Shown here: piece after piece, positions 24,962 through 34,989 of the stretch
Position numbering within the stretch: the stretch's first letter is position 1
Layout: each line of letters opens with the position of its first letter
Source of the DNA: Streptomyces sp. MUM 2J
GTDB taxonomy: Bacteria; Actinomycetota; Actinomycetes; Streptomycetales; Streptomycetaceae
Assembly: GCF_022414535.1 (NCBI RefSeq)
Contig: NZ_JADWYM010000006.1
Location: 62,001-126,000 of the forward strand
Direction: 5' to 3'
DNA length: 64,000 nt
Notes under the pieces: generated by a model
Databases searched by the model: none
Seen by the model: only the letters and a program-made list of their open reading frames with translations
Told to the model about the DNA's origin: nothing
Made by a program: the position numbers and the translations under genes

Positions 24962-26893
24962 GTGTCCACCCCTCACCCGACCGACGCCGCCTTCGCCGAC
25001 CTCGACGGCGCCCGGGGCCCCGTCCTCGTGACGCCCGAGACCAGGCGGCTGGACGGGGCCGTCCGAGAGGCCTTCGTGCCGCCGCTCGCCCGGCCGGTGC
25101 GCCACGGCTCGCTCGCCGACCTGCCCTTCGACAACGCGGCCACGGCCCCCGACGCCGTGGTCCTCAGTCGCAAGGAGCACGACGGCCGGTGGACCGAGGT
25201 GACCGCGGCGCGGTTCGCCGCGCAGGTGCTGGCGGTGGCGAAGGGACTCATCGCGGAGGGGCTCGCACCCGGCGACCGCATCGCCGTCATGGCGCGCACG
25301 ACGTACGAGTGGACCCTGCTCGACTTCGCGGCCTGGGCCGCGGGCCTGGTGACCGTCCCGGTCTACCCCACCTCCTCCGTCTTCCAGACCCGCTGGATCC
25401 TCCAGGACTCGGGCGCGGTGGCCCTGATCACCGAGACGGCCGAGCAGGCCGCCGCCCTCGGCCCCGAGTGCGAGCGACTGCCCGACCTGCGCCACCTGTG
25501 GATCGTCGAGAAGGGGCACGTGGACCGCCTGGCGGAGCCGGTCGCGGCGACCGGCGCGGACCAAGAGGTCGCCGTACGGCGCGGGGTGCTCGGCCCGGAC
25601 ACGCTGGCGACGCTGATCTACACCTCCGGCACGACCGGCCGCCCCAAGGGCTGCGCGCTCTCCCACGGCAACTTCTTCGCCGAGGTCGACAACGCCATCG
25701 AGCTGCTCCACCCGGTCTTCAAGGCCCGCACCGGCGAGGAGGCGTCGGTCCTGCTGTTCCTGCCCATGTCCCACGTCTTCGGCCGCATGGTCGCCGTGGC
25801 CTGCGTCCGGGCCCGCGTCCGCCTCGGCCACGCGCCGAGCCTGAGGACCGAGGACCTGCTGCCGGACCTGGCGGCCTTCCGGCCGACCTGCCTGCTGACC
25901 ATCCCGTACATGCTGGAGAAGGTCTTCAACTCCGCCCGCGCGAAGGCCGAGACGGGCGGCCGGGGCGGCTCCTTCGACCGCGCCGCGGCGGTGGCCCGCC
26001 GCTACGGCGAGGCCGTCGAGGCGCGGCAGACCGGCACCGGCGGTGGCCCCTCGCGCTCACTGCGCACGGCCCGCACCTTCTACGACCCCCTCGTCTACCG
26101 CCGCATCCGCAACGCCATGGGCGGCCGGGTGAAGTACGTGATCTGCGGCGGTTCCCCCCTGGGCCGCCGGCTGGCGGCCTTCTACGCGGGCGCCGGCATC
26201 GAGATCTACGAGGGCTACGGCCTGACCGAGACCACGGGCGCGACGACGGTGACGCCTCCGCTCAAGCCCCGCCTGGGCACGGTGGGCTGGCCACTGCCCG
26301 GCACCCGCCTGCGCATCGCGGCCGACGGCGAGATCCTCGTCGCCGGCGAGCACGTGCTGCGCGGCTACTGGGACCCCGCGGCGGGCGGAGTCGTCCCCGC
26401 GACCAGGGACGGCTGGCTGGCCACCGGCGACCTCGGCGCAATGGACGACGACGGCTACCTCACCATCACCGGCCGCAAGAAGGAGATGCTGATCACCTCG
26501 GGCGGCAAGAGCGTCGCCCCGGCCCCGCTGGAGAACTGGCTGCGCCAGCACCCCCTGATCTCCCACGTCATCCTGCTGGGCGACGGCCGCCCCTACGTCT
26601 CCGCGCTGATCACCCTGGATCTGGACGGCGTCGGCCACTGGCGCCGCATGGACGGCCGGCACCCGCTCCCGGCGGACCAGCTCGTCGGCGACCCCGACCT
26701 CGCGGCGGTGCTCCAGCGCGTGATCGACGAGGCCAACCGGCTGGTCTCGCGACCGGAGTCCATCCGCCGCTTCGCCGTCCTGCCGACGGACTTCACCGAG
26801 ACGGCCGGCCATCTGACCCCGTCCATGAAACTGCGGCGGGCGGCGATCCTGCGGGACTTCGCTCCGCAGGTGGAGGCGCTGTACGACCGCTGA
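24962..26893 (+). CDS. Long-chain fatty-acid-CoA ligase (AMP-dependent synthetase)
   Basis: A 643-residue ANL-superfamily adenylate-forming enzyme that activates fatty acids to acyl-CoA through an acyl-AMP. The P-loop signature is IYTSGTTGRPKGCALSHG near residue 220, followed by PMSHVFGRM, the EGYGLTETTGATT motif near 420, the hinge-region aspartate in GWLATGDLG, and the C-terminal catalytic segment TGRKKEMLITSGGKSVAP. It resembles the FadD15 type. The GTG at 24962 follows AGGAG by 6 bases; the frame is open further upstream but without a comparable site. It is probably controlled from the promoter at 24677 by the adjacent TetR protein. Confidence 0.92.
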   Translation: MSTPHPTDAAFADLDGARGPVLVTPETRRLDGAVREAFVPPLARPVRHGSLADLPFDNAATAPDAVVLSRKEHDGRWTEVTAARFAAQVLAVAKGLIAEGLAPGDRIAVMARTTYEWTLLDFAAWAAGLVTVPVYPTSSVFQTRWILQDSGAVALITETAEQAAALGPECERLPDLRHLWIVEKGHVDRLAEPVAATGADQEVAVRRGVLGPDTLATLIYTSGTTGRPKGCALSHGNFFAEVDNAIELLHPVFKARTGEEASVLLFLPMSHVFGRMVAVACVRARVRLGHAPSLRTEDLLPDLAAFRPTCLLTIPYMLEKVFNSARAKAETGGRGGSFDRAAAVARRYGEAVEARQTGTGGGPSRSLRTARTFYDPLVYRRIRNAMGGRVKYVICGGSPLGRRLAAFYAGAGIEIYEGYGLTETTGATTVTPPLKPRLGTVGWPLPGTRLRIAADGEILVAGEHVLRGYWDPAAGGVVPATRDGWLATGDLGAMDDDGYLTITGRKKEMLITSGGKSVAPAPLENWLRQHPLISHVILLGDGRPYVSALITLDLDGVGHWRRMDGRHPLPADQLVGDPDLAAVLQRVIDEANRLVSRPESIRRFAVLPTDFTETAGHLTPSMKLRRAAILRDFAPQVEALYDR

Positions 26894-26962
26894 GACCGCC
26901 GCGGGCTCAGCCCGTCCGCCGGTGCTCCGGCGGGTCCCGGGCCGCACCGGCCGCGGAAAGGG

Positions 26963-26997
26963 CAGGAGCCCCGTCGCCGAACGGCGCGGGGCTCCTT
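26963..26997. terminator. Bidirectional terminator between acyl-CoA synthetase and cold-shock gene
   Basis: AGGAGCCCC and GGGGCTCCT (26964-26972 and 26988-26996) form a stem that continues inwards through CGCC/GGCG to a GAAC loop. A and T residues on the outside give short U-tracts on either strand. The two genes converge here. Confidence 0.8.
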
Positions 26998-27042
26998 GGG
27001 TACTGCTCTCAGGCTGCGATCATGGAGCGATCGAGGCCGGGG

Positions 27043-27246
27043 TCAGACGGGGGTGACGTTCTCCGCCTGCGGGCCCTTCGGGCCCTGGGTCACGTCGAAG
27101 GAAACCTGCTGGTTCTCTTCGAGGGAGCGGAAACCCGTGGCGTTGATCGCGGAGTAGTGAACGAAGACGTCCGGGCCGCCGCCTTCCTGGGCGATGAAAC
27201 CAAAGCCCTTTTCGGCGTTGAACCACTTAACGGTTCCGGTAGCCAT
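27043..27246 (-). CDS. Cold-shock protein (CspA family)
   Basis: A 67-residue single cold-shock domain. The RNA-binding motifs RNP1 (KGFGFIAQ) and RNP2 (DVFVHYSAI) are intact, with the usual [13 protein letters not shown] start. Such proteins bind single-stranded RNA and DNA and act as RNA chaperones in cold or general growth. The ATG at 27246 follows an excellent AAGGAGG. A promoter about 155 nt upstream gives a long, structured leader as in other csp genes. It shares a terminator with the acyl-CoA synthetase gene. Confidence 0.97.
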   Translation of the reverse strand: MATGTVKWFNAEKGFGFIAQEGGGPDVFVHYSAINATGFRSLEENQQVSFDVTQGPKGPQAENVTPV

Positions 27247-27340
27247 AAGCCCTCCTTGGGCTCAAAGGGTTGCCCTGCTCCAGAACCTGCAAGTGTGAAA
27301 ACACGTCATGCTGCACAACTGCATTCTTCTGAAAACGACT

Positions 27341-27371
27341 AGAGCCCGCGGTCACATGCTCCGCAGGCTCT
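27341..27371 (-). promoter_or_regulatory. Stem-loop in the cold-shock gene leader
   Basis: AGAGCCCGCGG and CCGCAGGCTCT pair over 11 positions with one mismatch and a 9-base loop. It lies about 95-125 nt before the start codon, within the predicted untranslated leader. It may act in temperature-dependent folding of the mRNA. Confidence 0.45.
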
Positions 27372-27406
27372 GTACTGCAAGGGAAACCAAACTGCAACTT
27401 GTGGCG

Positions 27407-27434
27407 AGCCTAGCACGCGGGGCGCCGGACGCAA
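27407..27434 (-). promoter_or_regulatory. Predicted vegetative promoter of the cold-shock gene
   Basis: On the minus strand, TTGCGT (27434-27429) and TAGGCT (27412-27407) are separated by 16 bases, a fair HrdB-type promoter. Transcription would begin near 27400, giving a leader of about 155 nt. Confidence 0.5.
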
Positions 27435-27525
27435 TAGAGGCCAAGATCACTTCACCCGGATGTTTGAGTGTGATGCACCCGTCTGGCGGTGGGGTGCCGG
27501 GGGCGGCCCGGCCGGGGAGGTCTAG

Positions 27526-28383
<858 letters not shown>

Positions 28384-28519
28384 GGAGCCGCCGCCGCACG
28401 TGTGCGGGCCCTCCGCTCCGCCCGCGGGCCCTGCCGCCCGCGCCACTACCCTGTGCAGGCAGTGACGTCCACGGGGGACGAGGCGTACGTCGACCGGCGT
28501 ACGGGGGAGGGACCACGCC

Positions 28520-30373
28520 ATGCAGCCGCTCGCAGCCGACGAACCCACCGTGATCGGTCCCTACCGGCTGCTCGGCCGGCTGGGCTCCGGCGGGATGGGC
28601 CGGGTGTACCTGGGGCGCAGCGCCGGCGGGCGCACGGTCGCCGTGAAGGCCGTCCACCCGCACTTCGCGCTCGACGAGGAGTTCCGCGCCCGCTTCCGGC
28701 GCGAGGTCGAGGCGGCCCGCCGGGTCGGCGGTGCCTGGACCGCATCGGTGCTCGACGCCGACCCGGACGCCGCCGTGCCGTGGGCCGCCACCGCCTACGC
28801 GGCCGGGCCCTCGCTCGCGGCGGCGGTCGCCGGGCACGGTCCACTGCCCACGGCCTGCGTACGGGCGCTGGGCGCGGGGCTCGCCGAGGCGCTCGTGGCC
28901 GTGCACGAACTGGGCCTGGTCCACCGGGACGTGAAGCCGTCCAACGTCCTGCTCACCCTTGACGGACCCCTGCTGATCGACTTCGGCATCGCCCGCGCCA
29001 CCGACGGCACCGCCTCCCTGACCTCCACCGGCGTCTCCGTCGGCTCACCCGGTTACATGTCCCCCGAGCAGATCCTGGGCCACCGGGTCACGGGCGCGGC
29101 CGACGTCTTCTCCCTCGGCGCGGTCCTGGCGTACGCCGCGACCGGCACCCCGCCCTTCCCCGGTGACTCCTCCGCCGCGCTGCTCTACAAGGTCGTGCAC
29201 GAGCCGCCGGAACTCGGCGGGCTCGCCGGCGAGCTGGGGGCGCTCGCGGCGGACTGCCTCGCCAAGGACCCGGTGGCCCGCCCGGCACCGGCCGAGGTGT
29301 CCCGCCGGCTCGCCCCGGAGGGCGCGGCCCGCCTGATGGCGGGCGGCTGGCTGCCCGGCGCCCTGGTGGAACAGGTGAGCCGGAGCGCCGTGCAGCTGCT
29401 GAACCTGGAGGCGGCGGCCGGGCCGGGGGCGGACCGGGCGTCCGGGCCCGTCGGGTTCGGCCACATGGTGGCGGAGACCGCGGAAAGGGCGGAAGGGGCC
29501 GGACCCACCGGAGGGGACGGAACTGCTGCGGGAGCCGGTGGGGCCACAGGGGCCGGGGCGTCGCGTGCCCCCGCCGTGGGCGCCGCCGGGTTCGGCCCGC
29601 CGCCCGCCATGCCGCCCCGCTCCACCGGGCTCGGCCCGGCGGCGGAGTCCGTGAACCCGCCCGGCGACGCCGTGGCGCCCGCGGACACCGCGAACCCGCC
29701 CCGTGACGCCGTGCCGCCCACGGCCTCCGGCCTGCCGGACACCGTCGTACCGCCGCAGGTGCCCGGCCGGCTCTCCGTCAGCGTGGCCGCCGACTCGGCG
29801 CCGGGCGCGGGTGGCCGGGGCCGACGGCTGAGCTGCACGGTGGCTCTCGCCGTCGCCGGGGCGCTCGCGGCCGTGACGGTCGGCTCGGTGTTCGTCCTGG
29901 ACCTGCTCCCGGGCGGCGGGGACCCCGGCGGCAGCCACGCCGGGGCCACGCCGCCGGATGCCGCGGCCTCGCCCGCCACGTCGAGCGGCCCGCCGGCCGA
30001 CACGTCCGCGGTCGGTGCCGTCCCCACCCGCTACCTCGGCACCTGGGAGGGCCAGGGCACCGGGCTGGGCGGCGCGCTGCCCATGGGCACCTTCCGGGTG
30101 ACCCTCCGGCAGGCGGCCGTGGGCGGGAAGGCGGGCGAGGTGCGCAACACCGACCAGCTCGGCGGCGTCTGCACCGACGTCCTGACGCTGCGGCAGGTGG
30201 CGAAGACCGAGCTCGTCGTGTCGTCCGTCGGGGCCGACACCAATCACCCCGGATGCGACCGGGGACGTCACACCGTCCACCTCGTGCCGGAGGGCGACGA
30301 TCTCGTGTACCGGTCGGAGAGCTCGGCGTCGGGGGAGCCCGTCGCGCGGATGTCGAAGATCGAACCGGGGTAG
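28520..30373 (+). CDS. Membrane Ser/Thr protein kinase with extracytoplasmic domain
   Basis: A 617-residue Hanks-type kinase. The glycine loop is LGSGGMGRVYLG (residues 21-32), the ATP lysine is K43, the catalytic loop is HRDVKPSNVLL with D137, and the DFG is at 154-156, followed by an activation segment (SPGYMSPEQILG). Residues 280-435 are a Pro/Ala/Gly-rich juxtamembrane linker. A single helix near 440-465 crosses the membrane, and about 120 residues form a sensor-like outside domain beginning YLGTWEGQG and ending with a DRGRHTVHLVPEGDDLVYRS segment. The ATG at 28520 follows GGGGGAGGGA. The target and signal are unknown. Confidence 0.9.
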   Translation: MQPLAADEPTVIGPYRLLGRLGSGGMGRVYLGRSAGGRTVAVKAVHPHFALDEEFRARFRREVEAARRVGGAWTASVLDADPDAAVPWAATAYAAGPSLAAAVAGHGPLPTACVRALGAGLAEALVAVHELGLVHRDVKPSNVLLTLDGPLLIDFGIARATDGTASLTSTGVSVGSPGYMSPEQILGHRVTGAADVFSLGAVLAYAATGTPPFPGDSSAALLYKVVHEPPELGGLAGELGALAADCLAKDPVARPAPAEVSRRLAPEGAARLMAGGWLPGALVEQVSRSAVQLLNLEAAAGPGADRASGPVGFGHMVAETAERAEGAGPTGGDGTAAGAGGATGAGASRAPAVGAAGFGPPPAMPPRSTGLGPAAESVNPPGDAVAPADTANPPRDAVPPTASGLPDTVVPPQVPGRLSVSVAADSAPGAGGRGRRLSCTVALAVAGALAAVTVGSVFVLDLLPGGGDPGGSHAGATPPDAAASPATSSGPPADTSAVGAVPTRYLGTWEGQGTGLGGALPMGTFRVTLRQAAVGGKAGEVRNTDQLGGVCTDVLTLRQVAKTELVVSSVGADTNHPGCDRGRHTVHLVPEGDDLVYRSESSASGEPVARMSKIEPG

Positions 30374-30478
30374 GCCCCCCTGCAGGGATGACCGGGACGG
30401 CCGGGACGATCCGGACGGCCGGGGCGCCGCGAGACGGGGGCGCCGGGAGACGGGGGCGATGAGGGACGGGGGACCGGG

Positions 30479-31219
30479 ATGCACGACCCTGACGTGATCG
30501 CCGTGGCCGTGGCCGCGGTCTGGGGTGCGGTGGCGGGCGCCCTGCTGCCGCGGGCCGTCTACCGCTTCTCCGTGCCCGCCGGGGAGGACTGGCGGGCCGC
30601 CTGCCCGTCCGGCCACCCGCTGCCGGGATGGGCCGGCCGGGCGCGATGTGCCCTGTGCCCCCCGGCGGATGCCCGGTACGGCACCGGCACCGCGGCCCTG
30701 CCGCCGGTGGCCGCCCTCGTCTGCGCCGCCCTCGCGGGCGCCACCGGCCCCCGTCCGGAACTGGCGGCCTGGCTGCTGCTCGCGCCCGCCGGGGTCCTGC
30801 TGACGGCCGTGGACATGCGGGTGCGGCGGCTGCCCGACGCGCTGACCCTGCCGCTCGCCGCCGCCGCGCTCGGCCTGCTCGGCCTCGCCGCGCTCCTGCC
30901 CGAGCACGCCGGCAGCTGGCCGACCGCCTTCTGCGGTGCGCTCGCCCTGGGCGCCGGCTACTACCTGCTGTTCCGCATCAACCCGGGCGGCATGGGCTTC
31001 GGCGACGTGAAGCTGGCGCTCGGCGTGGGAGCCGTCCTCGGCTGGTACGGCTGGGGGACGGTGCTGCTCGGCACCTTCGCCGCCTTCCTCCTCGGGGCGC
31101 TGTTCGGGGGTGCGCTCGTCCTCGCGGGGCGGGCCGGACGCCGTACGGCGATCCCGTTCGGGCCGTTCATGGCCGCCGGGGCGTTCGTGGGGGTGCTGGT
31201 GGGCGCGTACAGCGTGTGA
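30479..31219 (+). CDS. Prepilin peptidase (A24 family)
   Basis: A 246-residue integral membrane aspartic protease that would cleave class III signal peptides of pilin-like proteins. Both catalytic aspartates are visible: AVDMRVRRLPDALT near residue 112 and GMGFGDVKLALG near residue 178. A Cys-x2-Cys pair (CALC) near residue 60 recalls the zinc site of full-length enzymes. Seven or eight helices are evident. The ATG at 30479 follows GGGGGA. No pilin or tad secretion genes are in the window, so its substrates are elsewhere. Confidence 0.88.
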   Translation: MHDPDVIAVAVAAVWGAVAGALLPRAVYRFSVPAGEDWRAACPSGHPLPGWAGRARCALCPPADARYGTGTAALPPVAALVCAALAGATGPRPELAAWLLLAPAGVLLTAVDMRVRRLPDALTLPLAAAALGLLGLAALLPEHAGSWPTAFCGALALGAGYYLLFRINPGGMGFGDVKLALGVGAVLGWYGWGTVLLGTFAAFLLGALFGGALVLAGRAGRRTAIPFGPFMAAGAFVGVLVGAYSV

Positions 31220-31301
31220 CGTCGGCCTGGCGTGGGTGCGGCAAGACGCCTGGCGTAGGCTGGATCGGTCCGTCCACACCCCTTGACGAAAGGGACGCCC
31301 G

Positions 31302-32501
31302 GTGACCGAGAAGGCCGACCTCCAGTCCGTGCTCGACCGTGCCGCCGCCGGTGGGCGGATCAGCCCCGAGGAGGCACTCGACCTCTACCGCGACGCCCCG
31401 CTGCACGCGCTGGGCGCGGCCGCGGACGCCGTGCGCCGCCGCCGGTACGCGGGCACCGAGCACATCGCGACGTACATCATCGAGCGGAACATCAACTACA
31501 CCAACGTGTGCGTCACGGCGTGCAGGTTCTGCGCCTTCTACGCCGCCCCGAAGGACACGGACAAGGGCTGGACCCGCGACCTCGACGACATCCTGCGCCG
31601 GTGCGCGGAGACGGTCGAACTGGGCGGCACCCAGATCATGTTCCAGGGCGGCCACCACCCGGACTACGGCGTCGAGTACTACGAGAAGCACTTCCGGGCC
31701 ATCAAGGACGCCTTCCCGCAGCTCGTCATCCACAGCCTGGGGGCGAGCGAGATCGAGCACATGGCCCGCATCTCCGGCGTCCCGGTCGAGGAGGCCATCA
31801 CCCGGATCCACGAGGCAGGACTGGACTCGTTCGCCGGCGCCGGCGCGGAACTGCTGCCCGAGCGGCCCCGCAAGGCGATCGCCCCGCTGAAGGAGTCCGG
31901 CGAGCGCTGGCTGGAGATCATGGAGATCGCGCACCGGCTGGGCGTGGAGTCCACCTCCACCATGCTCATGGGCACCGGCGAGACCAACGCCGAGCGCATC
32001 GAGCACCTGCGGATGATCCGCGACGTCCAGGACCGCACGGGCGGCTTCCGCGCCTTCATCCCGTACACCTACCAGCCCGAGAACAACCACCTCAAGGGCC
32101 GTACCCAGGCCACGATCTTCGAGTACCTGCGGATGATCGCGATCGCCCGCCTCTTCCTCGACAACGTGGCGCACATCCAGGGCTCCTGGCTCACCACGGG
32201 CAAGGAGATCGGCCAGCTGTCCCTGCACTACGGCGCGGACGACCTCGGCTCGATCATGCTGGAGGAGAACGTCGTGTCGTCGGCCGGCGCCAGGCACCGC
32301 TCCAACCGGCTGGAGATCATCGACCTGATCCGGAAGGCCGGCCGCGTCCCCGCGCAGCGCTCCACGACGTACGAGCACCTCGTCGTCCACGAGGATCCGG
32401 CGAACGACCCGGCCGACGACCGCGTCGTCTCCCACATCTCCTCGACGGCCATCGAGGGCGGCACGGCTCATCCGGAGCTGAAGCTGCTGACCTCCAACTG
32501 A
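31302..32501 (+). CDS. mqnC: Cyclic dehypoxanthine futalosine synthase (radical SAM)
   Basis: A 399-residue radical SAM enzyme that closes dehypoxanthine futalosine to its cyclic form, the fourth stage of the futalosine pathway. The cluster motif is CVTACRFCAF (C-x3-C-x2-C), after the family-typical ERNINYTNV. GGTQIMFQGGHHPDYG, FAGAGAELLPERPRKAI and the MGTGETNAERIEHL segment separate it from MqnE. The GTG at 31302 follows AAAGGGA. A -10-like TAGGCT at about 31255 may be its promoter. Confidence 0.95.
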   Translation: MTEKADLQSVLDRAAAGGRISPEEALDLYRDAPLHALGAAADAVRRRRYAGTEHIATYIIERNINYTNVCVTACRFCAFYAAPKDTDKGWTRDLDDILRRCAETVELGGTQIMFQGGHHPDYGVEYYEKHFRAIKDAFPQLVIHSLGASEIEHMARISGVPVEEAITRIHEAGLDSFAGAGAELLPERPRKAIAPLKESGERWLEIMEIAHRLGVESTSTMLMGTGETNAERIEHLRMIRDVQDRTGGFRAFIPYTYQPENNHLKGRTQATIFEYLRMIAIARLFLDNVAHIQGSWLTTGKEIGQLSLHYGADDLGSIMLEENVVSSAGARHRSNRLEIIDLIRKAGRVPAQRSTTYEHLVVHEDPANDPADDRVVSHISSTAIEGGTAHPELKLLTSN

Positions 32502-32518
32502 TCTTTCCGGGAGTCGGG

Positions 32519-32965
32519 TTGGAGACCATTCACGCCGCGGACGAGGTCTACGTCGGCTGGGACACCGCACCGGTCGGGGACGGCGCCGTGATCGTGGCGC
32601 GGGACCGGGTCGTGGCCCTCGGCGCGTTCGGGGACCTGCGCGAGCGGTGGCCGGGGGCGCGGGTGCGCCGGTGGCCCGGCGTGCTCGGCCCGGCGCGGGT
32701 CCACGAGGGGCCGCTCCCGGACGCGCCGACGCCCCGGGAACGCATCCACGCGGTGCTGAAGCTGGGCGCGACGGCGGTCGTCGAGGAGTACCTCGACCCG
32801 CCCGCGCTCCGGGCCGCCGCCGAGCGGAACCACGTGCTGGTCCTCCCACGTGCCCGGCCGTGCCTCATCACCGACGCGGGCCGCGCCGACCTCGCGGTCT
32901 TCGACGCCGACGGCGCCTGCATCGCCACGGTCTGCGCCGGACGCCTGGTCCACCGGCGCCGCTGA
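32519..32965 (+). CDS. Imidazolonepropionase-like small domain protein
   Basis: A 148-residue protein immediately after mqnC. The pattern ([23 protein letters not shown] near the start and [21 protein letters not shown] at the end) looks like the small composite beta-sandwich of amidohydrolases such as imidazolonepropionase, without the TIM-barrel metal-binding domain. The start is the TTG at 32519, with GGGAG 5 bases before it, since no ATG or GTG fits. The 18-base gap after mqnC suggests an operon. A role next to a cyclic-futalosine enzyme is possible but undemonstrated. Confidence 0.6.
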   Translation: METIHAADEVYVGWDTAPVGDGAVIVARDRVVALGAFGDLRERWPGARVRRWPGVLGPARVHEGPLPDAPTPRERIHAVLKLGATAVVEEYLDPPALRAAAERNHVLVLPRARPCLITDAGRADLAVFDADGACIATVCAGRLVHRRR

Positions 32966-33155
32966 AGGACCGCCGACCCCGTCGGCTCGCGCCGACGCCG
33001 TCTTCCCCCGGCCCCGGCGGGGCGGCGGTGGCGCCGTGGCCTGCCCGCCCGGCACCGCCCGCCGGCCCGTTGCCGTCGCGCGGACGGGTGGAGGACGCGG
33101 GCGCGAGGAGGAAGCCGACGCCCGCCCCGGGGGACCGCCCTGCAAGAATGGCGGA

Positions 33156-33851
33156 GTGACCCGCGCATCCCTGGACAAGCAGCCGCACGAAGTCGCCTCG
33201 ATGTTCGACGACGTGGCGGAACGGTACGACCTGACCAACGACGTGCTGTCCCTGGGCCAGACCCGGCTGTGGCGCAAGGAGGTGGCGGACGCCGTCGACG
33301 CCCGCCCGGCGCAGAAGGTCCTCGACCTCGCCGCCGGTACGGCCACCTCCTCGCTGCCCTTCGCCCGCACCGGGGCGTACGTCGTCCCCTGCGACTTCTC
33401 GCTCGGCATGCTCCAGGTCGGCAAGAAGCGGCACCCCTGGCTCCCGCTCACCGCGGGCGACGCCACCAGGCTGCCGTTCAGGGACGACACCTTCGACGCG
33501 GTGACGATCTCCTTCGGTCTGCGCAACGTGCAGGACACCGACACGGCGCTGAGCGAGATGCACCGGGTCACCCGGCCCGGTGGGCGCATCGTCATCTGCG
33601 AGTTCTCCCATCCGACCTGGGCGCCCTTCCGGACCGTCTACACCGAGTACCTGATGCGCGCCGTGCCGCCGGTCGCCCGCGCGGTGTCCTCCAACCCGGA
33701 CGCCTACGTCTACCTCGCCGAGTCCATCCGCGCCTGGCCCGACCAGCCGGCCCTCGCCCAGCGGCTGCAGAAGGCCGGCTGGACGAAGGTGGCCTGGCGG
33801 AACCTGACCGGCGGGATCGTCACCCTGCACCGCGGCTTCAAGGAGAGCTGA
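33156..33851 (+). CDS. menG: Demethylmenaquinone methyltransferase
   Basis: A 231-residue SAM-dependent methyltransferase of the UbiE/MenG family that performs the last ring methylation of menaquinone. Evidence includes [20 protein letters not shown] at the start, the SAM motif [13 protein letters not shown], and the UbiE signatures [10 protein letters not shown] and [11 protein letters not shown]. The GTG at 33156 has AAGAAT six bases before it and no clear ribosome binding site, so it may be leaderless. Followed by a GC-rich hairpin. It acts downstream of MqnP, MqnL and MqnM. Confidence 0.95.
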   Translation: MTRASLDKQPHEVASMFDDVAERYDLTNDVLSLGQTRLWRKEVADAVDARPAQKVLDLAAGTATSSLPFARTGAYVVPCDFSLGMLQVGKKRHPWLPLTAGDATRLPFRDDTFDAVTISFGLRNVQDTDTALSEMHRVTRPGGRIVICEFSHPTWAPFRTVYTEYLMRAVPPVARAVSSNPDAYVYLAESIRAWPDQPALAQRLQKAGWTKVAWRNLTGGIVTLHRGFKES

Positions 33852-33857
33852 GGCCCT

Positions 33858-33900
33858 CCGGCTCCGCGGGGAGCGAGGCCCCTGCGCCGCGGGGAGCCGG
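33858..33900 (+). terminator. Hairpin after menG
   Basis: CCGGCTCC and GGAGCCGG form the outer stem, with GCGG/CCGC inside, starting 6 bases after the menG stop. This also separates it from the convergent PASTA gene. Confidence 0.55.
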
Positions 33901-33953
33901 AACGCGGCGGTGCCCGGGGCCGTGTCCCCCGCGGCGGTTCGGGGGCCGCGGCC

Positions 33954-34301
33954 TCAGGGGGAGCCGAGGATCACGTAGGGGTCGCCCGGTTCGTCCAGCT
34001 CCCGCCGCACCCCACCGTGGGGCGGAGGCGGCACGCGGGGCTCGCGCACGCCCCCGCCGCCCTCGCCCTCCCCGAAGCCGAACCACACGTACACCACGGA
34101 GTCGCGCGGCACCTCGGAGCCGGGCTGCGGGTACTGGCGCGTGACGTGGTCGACGACGGTGAGATGAAAGTCGGGCCGCTCGGGCGCGCTGACGAGGAGA
34201 CCCCGGGACAGGGCCGCCTGCCGTGCGTCGACGGCCATCAGCCCGACCAGCCTCGGCACGCGCACTTCGGGTGTCTCGGGTGTCATGGGCACGGACGTCA
34301 C
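33954..34301 (-). CDS. Small PASTA-domain protein
   Basis: A 115-residue protein with one PASTA domain (residues 14-74): VPRLVGLMAVDARQAALSRG, a central strand, then QYPQPGSEVPRDSVVYVWF. PASTA domains usually bind peptidoglycan or beta-lactams as part of kinases or penicillin-binding proteins. This one has no signal peptide or membrane helix, so its location is unclear. A Gly/Pro-rich tail follows. The start is GTG 34301 or ATG 34286 in frame, both behind the same G-rich stretch. Confidence 0.75.
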   Translation of the reverse strand: MTSVPMTPETPEVRVPRLVGLMAVDARQAALSRGLLVSAPERPDFHLTVVDHVTRQYPQPGSEVPRDSVVYVWFGFGEGEGGGGVREPRVPPPPHGGVRRELDEPGDPYVILGSP

Positions 34302-34385
34302 CCCCAGCGGTACCGGCAGGGTAGCCGTCCGCGCCCACCGCCCGGAAGGGCAAGGTGTCTTTCTGTGACAGTTGGTGACCGTCGG

Positions 34386-34892
34386 TCACAGATCCAGGCG
34401 GTAGCAGTGCCCCTGTCGCTGCGACGCCGGCGTCGTGAAGGTCTCCGCGCGCCGCATCCCCAGCCGTTCGGCGACCGCGATCGACCTCCGGTTGCGGGCG
34501 TCGACCATCGCCACCACGCCGTCCACGCCCGCCGTGCGCAGCCGTTCCAGCGTCATACGGGCCGCTGCGGTGACATAACCCCTGCCCCAGTACTCCCGGC
34601 CGAGCCGCCAGCCGATCTCCATCTCGCCCGCCGGACCCCACTCCCACGGCCAGGGCTGGGCGCCGGTGAACCCCATGACCCGGTCCTGCTCGTCCAGCAG
34701 CGTCCACAGGCAGAAGCCGCGCTCGGCGTCGTGCCGCCGCTGGCGGGCGGTGAGCTCCTCGTAGACGGACAGTTCGGCGGTCCTCCCGCCGTGGAACTCC
34801 ATGACGTCCGGGTGGTCGAAGACCCGGTGCCAGGCGACGGCGTCCTCGTCGGTGGGGACGCGCAGCCGTACCACGGGGAGAGTTCGGTTCAC
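34386..34892 (-). CDS. GNAT (RimJ/RimL-type) N-acetyltransferase
   Basis: A 168-residue protein with RimJ/RimL-type signatures: VRLRVPTDEDAVAWHRVF at the start, then EMEIGWRLGREYWGRGYVTAA (acetyl-CoA loop RGYVTAA) and a DARNRRSIAVAERLGMRR helix. It probably acetylates an N-terminus, small amine or antibiotic-like compound; the substrate is not deducible. The GTG at 34892 follows AAGGG by 7 bases. It is divergent from the flavoprotein gene at 34990. Confidence 0.87.
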   Translation of the reverse strand: MNRTLPVVRLRVPTDEDAVAWHRVFDHPDVMEFHGGRTAELSVYEELTARQRRHDAERGFCLWTLLDEQDRVMGFTGAQPWPWEWGPAGEMEIGWRLGREYWGRGYVTAAARMTLERLRTAGVDGVVAMVDARNRRSIAVAERLGMRRAETFTTPASQRQGHCYRLDL

Positions 34893-34989
34893 GGGGCAGC
34901 CCTTCAGCCGGTTGATCCATGCCGCTGAATAGACTGCCCATGTCCTGTGCCCGTCGGCACACGTATTTCGAACTTGGGGAGATCCCGCC

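Noticed and set aside
29045-31279. A 744-residue minus-strand frame across the kinase and prepilin peptidase genes
   Set aside because: It is antisense to two genes with intact catalytic motifs, and its composition (Arg, Gly, Pro and His rich) is that of a shadow frame.
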